Part shown: piece by piece, positions 1-9,793 of the stretch | Numbering within the stretch: position 1 is the stretch's first letter | Layout of the letters: every line of letters starts with the position of its first letter | The notes under the pieces: generated by a model | Database searches by the model: none | The model's input: only the letters and a program-made list of their open reading frames with translations | Told to the model about the DNA's origin: nothing | Program-made: the position numbers and the translations under genes | DNA from: Paraphysomonas bandaiensis | Taxonomy: Eukaryota; Chrysophyceae | Assembly: GCA_965644295.1 (NCBI GenBank) | Contig: CBFFRP010000304.1 | Location: 1 to 37,255, forward strand | DNA: 37,255 nt | Direction of reading: 5' to 3'

Positions 1-592
1 GTATAAGTTTGTGACTATCGAAGGTCTGATATGATTATTGATTGGTGGAAGAAAGAATATAATTGTAGATGGTAGGGAATGCCAATGAATGGTAAAACAT
101 GTCGAGCATAATTTTACTAGTTGGTTGTTGAGTGAATAGCCCATGGAGTGGGTATTATGTGGTCTGACCCAGCACTCTACTACTTCCGTGATTCGTTTAA
201 AATAAACAGTCACATGACGGCTATGAACACTTACTATCATTTATTAATATGATGGAATTAATCAGAAGTCTCGATAGGACAAAACTGCTAATGTTATGGG
301 AATACAAGGGAACGTAACCATCATGCAAGCATTATATGTACTCAACAATTCTAACAAAAGTTGAGCTGTGGAGTGCGGAAGTGTCGTATCAACAATACAG
401 AAGAAAATTATAGATCGAAGTTATACTGTGGTGCCTTCAGCACGGGATTGGTCACAAGCAAACGACCACCACCATACTTCACTCCCACACTATCTAAGTT
501 ATATTTATGCCCAGATCAAGAACATCGACATCAGCTGCTGAAAAAATACTATCAGTGAACCTGAATGGATATGCAAATGCACACCTCTCAGC
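1..592. other. No gene recognised
   Basis: This stretch lies downstream of the arginine methyltransferase stop codon. Only short unconvincing open frames are present on both strands and none shows a recognisable motif. It probably holds the 3' UTR of the methyltransferase and intergenic DNA. Confidence 0.5.
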
Positions 593-2080
593 CTAGAAGC
601 CTTCTGCAGTGGTGGGACCGGTCTGTAGATACTGATATGCCTGCATATACCAACATCAATCACTATGAATGAAAAAATAATATACACAGGCGAAACACTT
701 TGATAATGCATCAGCTAAGTTGGCAGGTAGCGATAAGTACCTGGTCGTGGAGGTGCACAGTGCTAGTGGTACTGATATGTGTGCCTTCAATACAAGCGGT
801 TATTTCGATGTCATAGCTGAATCTGTCATTCGCCACAAACACCATTCTCCCTGCGACCACCTGACCCCTATTTACAGCAATGGGATCGGCCAATAGAAGG
901 CGACACTGACGGTGTATATGAGGTCATGCAGTACCGAGACAACCCATAAATATACCTGATACCAGTGAGTTCCGGGATGGTCTGGGGAGGTGGAAAGCAC
1001 GACGTGATTGTCTTGGCCAAGAAACCCCAAATCAAACCAGCATCCAAACCCATGCATTATAGCTGCTCACATCATACTCAGTCAGATATCTTACAATATA
1101 TACGGAGCATCAGATTCAAAACCTGTTCTGTCTATAGGAAATCTGTAGGCGATCTCGAAATTGGTTAACTCGTCAGTGGTAACAGTTCCAAAGTCTATAC
1201 AGTGCACAGTACGGGACGAAGAGATCAGGTTGGAAGATGGGAAGAATCCAACAATGGGTTGAGAAAAATTTTCAAGTCTTGCCCTCTCCACGAGAGGCGT
1301 CAGATCAATGCCATAGAAACTCGGATTCTGCAGAAAATATCAGATTATGGAATTAGGGTAAGAGGGCTTAAAAAATAAGTACCTCCCATAGTGCAGCTTT
1401 CGCTAGCTGATCTTTATACAAAGCGTCATCAGTCATTGGTGAGAAAATAATGCTTCCGGTTGTCGGCATCATGAGACCGCTCGGTTTCAAAAATTTGTCC
1501 CGGGCCACGACGTATGACTCAAGCATCCGCTCATGCACCAACAAAAAACCTATGGGCTCCGATATAATTACATCAACCTTTTCAGGTAATGTAATATCCT
1601 CCAGCTTTCCTTGAACTACTTCTACTATTCCAGAAAAGCCATTGTGATCAGCCAGTAACTGAGCATACTCTGCAGATTGACTTGCTTCCACAGCATATAC
1701 TTTTCTAGCTCCAGCTTGAGCAGCAAAAAATGAAAGAATTCCAGTCCCTGTCCCAACATCTAATACAACTTTTCCTTCAAAATTTGATCTGTTTTCTAGA
1801 ATGGCCTGTTGGTATGTTCCAGTACGTACCTACAGCATGATATGGAGTCATACAGAGTTATGGTATCATAGTATCCCTACCAAATCCTGTAGCATATTTC
1901 CCTGTATAAGATATGAGACATAGTGAGTGTAATCATATGTATGTATGTATATAGGCATATATATATGTATGTATATATATGTATGTGTATAGAGGTATGT
2001 ACCTGATGGAGTAGCTGGGCATAGTAACAAGTAAAAGGATTCTTATTCTCCTCGTCTGTCTTTGATGTCTTCTCTTGCAT
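593..2080 (-). CDS. PRMT4: Protein arginine N-methyltransferase, PRMT4/CARM1 type
   Basis: This enzyme transfers methyl groups from S-adenosylmethionine to arginine in proteins such as histone H3 and RNA-binding factors. By eye the exons are 2080-2003, 1901-1881, 1829-1383, 1327-1123, 1062-956, 905-741 and 640-593, all with GT-AG borders and consistent phase, giving about 356 residues. The AdoMet motif VLDVGTGTG lies near residue 55, the double-E loop [17 protein letters not shown] near 123-139, and the THWYQ loop near 282-286. The sequence around [10 protein letters not shown], the double-E loop and the [11 protein letters not shown] segment fit CARM1 better than other PRMTs. Only 33 residues precede the catalytic core, so the N-terminal PH-like domain of animal CARM1 is absent or on unrecognised upstream exons. 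The second exon is only 21 nt. The gene is divergent from the palmitoyltransferase. Confidence 0.93.
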
Positions 2081-2571
2081 TGTACAGTCAATGTAGATAT
2101 GGAGGAGTTAACCTCTAAATGTATATGTTGCAAAGTATGGTAGATACTCCTATATATATATATATATATATATGTCTGTACAGATATATACACACTGATG
2201 CTGCATCTCACTGTAAAAATAGGTAACCACATTTTCTTGAAATAGTCAACTTTCAGATTCAAAATTCGTCATTTTGGAGATTATAGAAAATGTGGGGTAG
2301 GAATTTCTACCTATTTTTTGCAGTGAGGCCAATTTCTCACAGCTCTGTGTACGTATATATACTGTATATGTATGTGGCCTACAGCAGTACACAGCAGTAC
2401 ATCAACTTCTCAAGTACAGTACTATATTATACATCAGTACATCAGTACATCCGTACAGATGTACCTCTATATGTAGCTACATGACAGCTCCAATCAACAC
2501 TCATGACACTCATGTATATAAACCACACCAACATACATATATCTTCATAACTACATATCCCTCCAATCAGT
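2081..2571. promoter_or_regulatory. Divergent intergenic region between PRMT4 and DHHC genes
   Basis: The region is AT-rich. It holds a (TA)n run near 2151-2173 and loose repeats of a CAGTACATCAGTACAT-type motif at 2383-2462. It must contain the promoters of both flanking genes, because they start outward from it. Confidence 0.5.
2515..2522 (+). promoter_or_regulatory. Putative TATA box of the DHHC gene
   Basis: TATATAAA lies 57 nt upstream of the ATG at 2572 and nothing closer looks like a core promoter. The call rests on sequence and position only. Confidence 0.35.
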
Positions 2572-5266
2572 ATGGAAGAAACTCGTACAGAGGAATCTCC
2601 ATTACATGCTGATGGGAAACAAGAGAAAACACCTGTAAAACGAGCAGTAGAGATGCCTATAGCTTATAATGGACAGACCATCATGTCTGCTGCTAGTCAA
2701 GGTATATATACACTATATACATCCTTATATATATATTCATGATACGTATAGGTAATTTACCTGTCGTGGTATTGTTATGGGGCATGGCATCAGCTAAAAA
2801 GCAGTCGTTAATGACACCGGATGCTCAAGGGAACAACCCTATGCATTATGCATGTCTGGCTAACACTGGAGAGGTGATGGGATTCCTTCATCAACAGATG
2901 AAAGGGATGTTAACCCCAGAGATCAGACTTGTGGATTCCGTAAACAATGCCGGAGAGACCCCTCTTCTTCGATCTATGGCCACAGGGCAGATGCTCGTTA
3001 TTAAGGTATGTATTTATTGGAGATTGTTGCATGTAAATCATGTATCCCCACAGGCCCTTTTGGACGAAAAGAGTGATCCACTTGTACGAGATTCCAATGG
3101 GAATACTGTTTTCATTAATTGCGCCAAAAACTGTCAATTTTGGTGCTTGAATTATATGTACAATCACATCAGGCATGGACAATGTTACTTCTTTTTGCTA
3201 CTGTTTTATTGTGATAGTTTTATAGGGATAATCATGGGCCGAATGAAGTATTCGAATTAGTTAGTGCGAGGGATAATAATGGTATGGGTGCCTTAGAATG
3301 GGCAGCTGAATCTGGCGACCTAAATGCTCTTGAGTTTTTAATTCGACAATGTGGTTTGAATCCTTTTCGCCCTGTGGAGTCTACTGGACAAACACCCTTA
3401 CATATTGCGATAAGTCGGCACCGTATTGACGTGGCACTTTTCCTTTTAGATATGGGCGCTGACCCCCACCACAAGGACACGCAAGGGTTATCTCCTCTAA
3501 ATCTACCTGCTATTCGGCAGGACAGGGAGCTGAGGTGGGCACTGCAATGTCATCCGGCTGTGAGTGGGAGATGCTGTCAGTCCTCGCCTCGGACTACAAG
3601 TGCGCAGGATATTGAGGCCAGCGTATCTCCTCCTGCAGTTTGGCGGGAGGAAAATGGACGCAAGAGAAGTTTCGCAGTGCGACGAACTTGTGAGACAAGG
3701 GTCTTATACGTTGCACTCTACGCAGTTGTTGTGTTTGGTATCTGGCTTCTGGCTACTGTTATCCCATTTTATGGGTGGATCCCTCTGGTTGCGGCTGGTG
3801 GAGGGGGATACGGGTATTACAATTTTATATTACTCTGGTGTAGGTTTTCTCACCCTGACACACAGATATCTCTCGATGCAAGTTGGGACTCTACAAGCGC
3901 GTGCGATGCACGCCAAGGGTAGACTCTTGTTAGATCAGTGGCAGGTATCTATATTCTACTCTTAATGCTATTACTTTTGACGATTTCCTCTTGTATGATG
4001 CAGCAAGTGGTCGGAGCCCCAGAAAAGTATGTGGGCTTCTGGGTGGGAAACGTGGCAGCTTTTCTTTTCTATTTCTTTTGCTGCATGGCGTACAGGTACA
4101 GTTCTGAGGACGACGATGAAGGTACCTTCAAAGGAGCAGCACGGAACTCCCAAGGCTTAGCAGGTCTGGATTGCCTCACTGAGGACCCTGCTCTCTTCTG
4201 GACGGCGCTGCTGTCTCTTGCGGTTACTATTGTGCTGTGGGTAGTTGTCGTCTGGATCCGTACAGACCCTGGAATGGTTGACACAAGAGCGGATGATTTT
4301 GACGAGGTTAGGACTTGCCTAGACTGTGTGTTTTTATTGAAGTATCTACCACAGGTTATGAAGCAGAGTATTCTCAGTGGAGGAACAGCCCCCAGTGCCA
4401 CCACCTATTGCAGAACTACTCTAGTCAAGAAGCCGATCAGGTATAACATAGCATTGGCTCTCAAACAACTCATCACTGCTCTCACCAGGAGCAAGTACTG
4501 TACAAGCAGTGGTTTCGTCGTAGCTCGAATGGATCACCACTGTGTATGGCTTAATAATGCGGTAGGATACGGCAACCATCGAATGTTTATGCTACTACTG
4601 TACTCGCACCTTTTCACCAATGTTGCTACCCTCGCTCTGTTTATCCGGTGAGTTATATAGTTAAACTGTTGCCGTGCTTTGACTATTTTTAAGGGCGTTG
4701 CATCGTGATACATCCACAGCCGCTGCATCTGTTGTGACTGGAGAGCTTATTTCCCAACGCATGCTACTATTGACGGCTTTGACAGTCTTTTTGCTAATCA
4801 TATCATGTGGAATACTAGTGCTTGTGGTAGAGCAAACTCACAACATTGTGACTAATATGGTATTGCTTAACTTTGCGCGTACCTACATGAATTGATTGTT
4901 TTTTCTCTATCGTGCAGACCACAAATGAGAAAGTAAATCGGGCGCGGTACTGGTGGATGAAGGGGCCAGATGGGAAACCTCTAAACAGGTTTGATAGAGG
5001 GCCAGTGACTAATATACTGGAGTTCCTCGGGGTGCCAGGATATCACATCGACTACATGACGATTATGTCTATTCCCTCGAGCCCAGCTACCGGTGGATCA
5101 TCCAAGGTCAGTAAAGCGAAACCAAATTCAACACAATCAGAAATGACGACAAAGCTGTCAACGGCGGACGCTAGTGCGAAATGTTCGTGCAAACATGATC
5201 ATGACAACGGTAAGACTTATGATACATAGTATTCGTTTTACTCATGCTGTATATGTAGATCTATAA
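2572..5266 (+). CDS. Ankyrin-repeat DHHC palmitoyltransferase (Akr1/TIP1/ZDHHC17 type)
   Basis: This membrane enzyme would S-acylate cysteines of client proteins at the Golgi or endomembranes. The proposed exons are 2572-2701, 2752-3005, 3054-3172, 3226-3881, 3939-4306, 4355-4440, 4489-4647, 4694-4859, 4918-5209 and 5259-5266, giving about 745 residues, a normal length for the family. The N-terminal part holds about five ankyrin repeats. Membrane segments, a TDPGM motif, the cysteine-rich region with MDHHCVWLNNAVG and NHRMF, two further membrane segments and a TTNE motif (TTxE) with RGP follow in the usual order. Several zinc-binding Cys/His positions are substituted. The intron at 3173-3225 appears to use a GC donor. 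Between 3550 and 3944 two frames are open and the exon path is uncertain. If the last intron is retained, the stop is at 5227-5229. Confidence 0.9.
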
Positions 5267-5845
5267 GGTTAGGACTTGTACTTAGTATATTCATATATCC
5301 GTTGCGCTGCAATGGATTTTTAGATGGTGTGGCGTTGGTATTTGTTTTCTAATAAGTAGTATAGTTTACTCACAGTGAAACTCGGACACCACGTTGAAGC
5401 AAGCGATATTGACTCTTATCCTGTCCTCACAGTGAATTATTAGACATTAGCAGTCGAAATTGAATATCAACTTTACCCTTAAAATAATTTCAAATTGTTC
5501 ATTATTTTGGATTACTATATCGTTACAGAACTCAATAGCTCAATAGATGTCGTCTTCAACAAGCATTGATATTTACGTTGCTTACTACATAGCTATTTAA
5601 CCATTTCTACAACTCTCTCGGATTTACGGCATGCGTGCTATCAATTGCAGGGGATATGATTGGCTACTGTACAGTAAGTGTTTCTATAAATCTATCTGTG
5701 CTGGGCGTAAATAAGTTCGAAACATGTATCACGATAATATCACAGCTTATTTTTATGTACAAGTCATAGCTGAGAGAGCCACGTCATAATACTAGAAGTC
5801 TCAATAGCACTACAAAGTATGTGACAACTTTCACCAGAGTTTACG
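5267..5845. other. No gene recognised
   Basis: This gap lies between the 3' ends of the palmitoyltransferase (+) and the SGNH hydrolase (-). It probably contains both 3' UTRs. No open frame of note, repeat or RNA gene was seen. Confidence 0.5.
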
Positions 5846-6721
5846 CTATTCGCTGTTTAAGAGACTTCTCAACTTGGGAAGCAGAACCTTTTCAGCAAGC
5901 ATGGAATGTCCCTTATCAGTAAGGTGATGTAAATCTCCCAAAAAGTTTGATGGGTCTCTAACAAATTCACAGTCGGGATTGTCAGTACTGACAAAAGAAA
6001 GCAAGTCGGCATGCTCTTTACAGATCTCTTCTATTCGTTTGTTTACTTCAGTGACCTTTGCAATACAGTTATTCACATTCCAGCGTAAATAGAAAGGTGT
6101 GAGGGTGATACCCAGATATACAACATGTACAGATGGATTATTTTCCCATAATTTCTTTAAAAATAATTGAAATCCTTCAACAGCAGATGATACACTAAGA
6201 CCTTGTGCTATATCATTCGTACCACAGAAATATACTACAATACGTGGATGATATCTGATACATAAATCATATATTAATGGTATAATATCATATGTACAAC
6301 TTCCACCAAATGCAGAATTAATAATAGGGATATTTAATACAGTAAAATCATCTATAATGTACCTCCAATATGTGAATGTTGAGCTCCCTATAAAACATAT
6401 ACATCCTTTACTTAATGGTAGATTTATATGAATATTATGAATTTTATTATATGCTGTTTTTTGTATAGTTTTAGATGAAAAAATTGGAAAATATTGACGT
6501 AATAATGTTCCTATTATGAAATAAGTATATAATACTGTATCACCTATAGGGGATTTCATATACCAGGGTGTTACTGCATGTGTGAGCATACGGTGGTATT
6601 CTACTCCTATGAAGTAGTATAGATAGAGGAAACTACAAAAAATTGCTATAGATAATACAATCATCATTATAGGTGTATGGTAATGAAGTATAGACTGGGA
6701 ATATATTGACATACTATACAC
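5846..6721 (-). CDS. Membrane-anchored SGNH/GDSL-type hydrolase
   Basis: A single-exon protein of 291 residues. A hydrophobic segment at about residues 18-41 and a weaker one at 59-74 would anchor the enzyme in a membrane. The SGNH blocks then follow in order: FIGSSTF with the nucleophilic Ser, the Gly block SAFGGS, CGTNDIA with the catalytic Asn, and DLHHLTDKG with the Asp and His of the triad. Such enzymes hydrolyse esters of lipids, carbohydrates or small acyl groups, and the substrate cannot be inferred here. No intron is needed and the ATG at 6721 is the first in frame. The first half of the coding sequence is very AT-rich. Confidence 0.85.
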   Translation of the reverse strand: MYSMSIYSQSILHYHTPIMMIVLSIAIFCSFLYLYYFIGVEYHRMLTHAVTPWYMKSPIGDTVLYTYFIIGTLLRQYFPIFSSKTIQKTAYNKIHNIHINLPLSKGCICFIGSSTFTYWRYIIDDFTVLNIPIINSAFGGSCTYDIIPLIYDLCIRYHPRIVVYFCGTNDIAQGLSVSSAVEGFQLFLKKLWENNPSVHVVYLGITLTPFYLRWNVNNCIAKVTEVNKRIEEICKEHADLLSFVSTDNPDCEFVRDPSNFLGDLHHLTDKGHSMLAEKVLLPKLRSLLNSE

Positions 6722-7144
6722 ATACTAAATTAGAACACTTCGCTCATTGAGTTCTTGCAAAAAATAAAGAAGGTGATATGTGCGTATGATACATGGAGAA
6801 TACTTCGCTCTGTGGTGTATTTTTAGACAGCAGTGTATATAAGACTACCTGGGGATACTGTATACATACGGTTCGACATCTCACTGTCCACACACCACAC
6901 CTTGAACTATACACATGTTGAATATACCATATACGCACTATTGTACTTGTGCACTACACAGCAGGCAGTCGTCCCTCCTCGGCGTCCCAGAGAATACGCA
7001 CCATAATACAACTGTAGGATGGAATTGTAGACACAGCTGTGAGTATTGAACAAAGCGGTAGGTACTTAAGATACATACATAGCATTGATTCCAAATATGC
7101 AAATAGGAAACGACGGTAATCAGGCACAAAAGTCCTATGGTCTA
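6722..7144. other. Intergenic, left edge of mobile island
   Basis: This is upstream DNA of the SGNH hydrolase. Only short frames without recognisable motifs are present. It ends where similarity to the tyrosine recombinase gene begins. Confidence 0.45.
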
Positions 7145-7526
7145 TCCCATTTTAAGTACTTCTTGCAGACCTAAACACAACTTCATTGAATTATGAAACT
7201 TTGAAACCGGAGGACATAACTGTCGAACTGTTCCAGTTCTTTGGCGGATATCTTTCGAGGTGAAACTGCAGCGTTCGAATATCTGATCGGCGTGGATCAT
7301 ACCATTGTCATTGCTGGGAAAGCATTGGCAAACTACACCAATCCTCACCACAAAACATATCCTCCGAGATTGGTGTTTGACGACCGCAACCGCTCACTTG
7401 TATCGACCTTTATGAACAATTTATTTGTACTCTCCTATTCGGAATTTACACCGACCGGCAATCTATATCATTTCAAACTAACGGTTTTCGCTGTAATGAT
7501 TATGCACGTGGAGAGCTTCTGTGGAT
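7145..7526 (+). pseudogene. Deleted, truncated copy of the tyrosine recombinase gene
   Basis: The first part carries stop codons but reads, in one frame, peptides matching the N-terminal region of the recombinase at 12979-15187 (KYF, then TVELFQFFGGYL against NVELFQCFGGFL). At about 7238-7250 the match jumps to the C-terminal catalytic part in another frame (FEYLIGVD, NPHHKTYPP, FHFKLTVFAVM-like against FEYIMGLD, NPRNKIYPP, FQFKLSVFATF). The region in between, several hundred residues including the catalytic arginines, is deleted. The copy stops where an LTR-like sequence begins at 7527. It cannot encode an active enzyme. Confidence 0.8.
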
Positions 7527-7738
7527 TGTAATGTTCAATGAAATATATCATGAACTGAATTAGAGAGAGTATCTGTTGAAGATACATGATCGTCATCATA
7601 ACGTCGTCATTATCAGTTACACTTCTAATTATTCCGTTGTTTTATATTGTTATTTATAATTCTCACTTCACTGTGTTCATTACTTAACACTCTAATAATC
7701 ACAACATTGTTTTAGTATTACTAAGACCAATCCTTTAT
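7527..7738 (+). mobile_element. LTR-like sequence of a Copia-type retrotransposon
   Basis: The sequence begins with TG directly where the recombinase fragment stops. Its first half (7527-7637) matches the reverse complement of 11009-11127 at roughly 80-90 percent by eye. Its last 72 nt recur at 7952-8024. It is followed at 7740 by TGGTAGCGAG, which resembles the initiator-Met tRNA primer-binding site usual for Copia elements, and then by a gag-like frame. No terminal CA is seen here, so the 3' boundary is approximate. Confidence 0.6.
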
Positions 7739-7749
7739 TTGGTAGCGAG

Positions 7750-7980
7750 ATGTCAGTTAAAGTTACAAGTTACGACTCAACCGACTCGGATTCGACAACC
7801 GACAAGCAAAAAGACTCAATGCCGAAATTCGATGCGAAGAACTTCTCCAGGTGGCAGAAGAAGTGCCGCGCATGGTTCTATCGCAAGCCTAAGATCGTTT
7901 ATACTCTACAAAACGATCACCCAATTGAGCCTGAAGCAGGAGAAAACTCAGTTCACTGTGTTCATTACTTTACACTCTAA
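7750..7980 (+). pseudogene. Copia-type gag N-terminal fragment
   Basis: An open frame of 76 codons starts just after the primer-binding-like site. It contains MPKFDAKNFSRWQKK, which follows the F-x-G/A-x-N-F-x-x-W pattern at the start of Copia gag proteins. After about 65 residues the frame runs into a second copy of LTR sequence at 7952 and stops at 7980. The rest of gag and all of pol are missing, so this is a remnant. Confidence 0.6.
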
Positions 7981-8031
7981 TAATCACAACATTGTTTTAC
8001 TATTACTAAGATCAATTCTTTATTCTACGAC
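7952..8031 (+). mobile_element. Partial second LTR 3' end
   Basis: Positions 7952-8024 repeat 7667-7738 almost exactly. The copy continues to CTACGACA, a plausible LTR end in CA, followed by CC and TGGATATCAG, which again resembles an initiator-Met primer-binding site. Together with the first copy it suggests a rearranged Copia insertion. Confidence 0.5.
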
Positions 8032-8204
8032 ACCTGGATATCAGAAGAGCTGTTCAGAAGAGGCTGAGAGAGAGGTAACAGAAGTTGACATTATTTGCTA
8101 AGGTTTGCTATTATCAATTGATAAGATAAAATTATAAACATTACATGATAAAGAGCCTAAGTTGCATTCGATGTATTCAACACCATTCATTTATTCATTT
8201 GCTA

Positions 8205-9250
8205 CTATAGTGTGCAAACCATACTACACAATATATCTTTTGATCCTTGCATCTCACATAATACTGCACTCAATTGCAAGTATATAGAATCTTCAGATCT
8301 CAACAAGAGGTTATATTCTGATGAAGAATGGAGTTCCTTCAAAGCAAAAACCAAGAAGGAAAAGGTTTGCACTTGGTGTACCTCACCCGCATATGCATTT
8401 GCATTGCAGTGCGTGCTGTGCACGACGGGTATCGAAACAAGAATGTACAATCAAAATTTGAAGGATGATCCTCTCCAGGTGCAAATGAATTTCCCACTGT
8501 TATAGCGGGGGTTATCAAAACCGCATACTTTACACCCCAGATATCATGAATATTTTCAATGGTGTCTCTCATCTCCATACCCATTCCTTGTTTGTACAAC
8601 AAAATATGAGTGATATCTACACCCTCTTGCTGTAGAAGAGCTTCCACTTTTCTAGCTCTTTTTTGCTGCAATATACAGCAAATACATTTTTTCCCTCTCT
8701 TATAAATTTCACCAATAATTCTCTAGCCGAGCCCGCGTTTTTGATTTTGTAGGCCGTATTATTTTTAGGAACAATTGTGTTGCGAATGTATGACACATGA
8801 AACGTACGGTTGGAATTCACATCACGTACAAAATCGATAGTTCGTTGAGAGATAAATGCGTCCGCCAAACCAACTTTTTCTGCAGATTGTATTATCTCTT
8901 GGAGGTGAAGAAATATTTGTGTGTGACAACGCATTGCTGTACTGTTGAATGGTGCAAGAATTTCCTCAATCTCGTCGAGTATATTATCTGTATTTAGATT
9001 TTGTTTTCAACACCGATTCCAGCTGAATCACCATGGTATCTGTGTCAGAAATTGAACTATCTTTAAAGTTCATCAAGTAGTGGTCCATTCCAGCTTCGCG
9101 AGCAGCATGGTACGTAAACAGTCGGCGTGGTGCTATTTGTAGTATTGACTTTTTGTCGGTACACACAAGAAGGACGAAGGGCAGACGGACGCTCGTGCCG
9201 CTTAGGCATTCTTCCTGGGCCAGAAAGGCCCTCCTATCGTAATAAAACAT
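8205..9250 (-). pseudogene. Frameshifted SF2 helicase resembling origin-binding proteins
   Basis: Reading leftwards, three or four frames give pieces of one protein. The first has a degenerate P-loop-like ECLSGTSVRL, then ILQIAPRRLF and TMVIQLESVL. After a frameshift near 8995 comes NILDEIEEILAPF, a DExx/Walker B-like box. Then follow KNVFAVYCSKKELEK, a frameshift near 8645, VLITPAITVGNSF and a QMHMRVR box, with a possible further frameshift near 8390. This order matches the helicase domains of herpes-type origin-binding proteins and their relatives in large DNA viruses and mobile elements. The P-loop Gly-Lys-Thr is not intact. The assignment rests on remembered motif patterns, so it is moderate. 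Confidence 0.5.
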
Positions 9251-9793
9251 TCGTTTTATTACTCTTCCTTTCCACTCTATCTATAAATATAATATAATAA
9301 TTATCTTATATATAATAATATTAATAATACTATACTTTAAATAATAATATTTTTAAGTTATTCACTTTATACACCCACAAAGTAACACAAATAACAACAT
9401 GGATGAAATGGATAATATTTTATAAGATAATAAAAAAATAAAACAAATTTTGGAAATTAGAAAATCCACCCAATCTATCCAGCATAAAAAAACTATACTT
9501 AAAATATAATTGGCATTATGGCTTTCTGGCATTTTATGGCTTTTATGAAAATTAGAAAAAGTTATAAAATAAAAGTTATTATATATATAGTTTCTGTTAT
9601 AAAAGCCAGTGCCATAACAACGCCAGTGGTAACGGTGATGGTGATGTAACGGTGTTGGTGTCAGTGTTGGCATTGGTGTTGTAAAGGAAATGAAAAGAAG
9701 ATAAAACAAAATACACGCAACGAACAATATACAAAATAGTTTTAAAATATCGGCTTCTTTCTTTAAAGTATGATAAAGAAATGCTTGAACTTA
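9251..9793. other. AT-rich segment without a supported gene
   Basis: The stretch is conspicuously AT-rich and marks the left edge of the virus-like block. Minus-strand open frames at 9362-9727 and 9597-9797 consist of low-complexity Ile, Leu, Phe, Tyr and Asn-rich peptide and cross a degenerate GGTGTT-type repeat at 9635-9680. They show no motif and are probably chance. Confidence 0.4.

Noticed and set aside
8212-8505. Plus-strand open frame of 97 codons
   Set aside because: It lies antisense to the helicase remnant and has no recognisable motif, while the minus strand carries the ordered helicase boxes.
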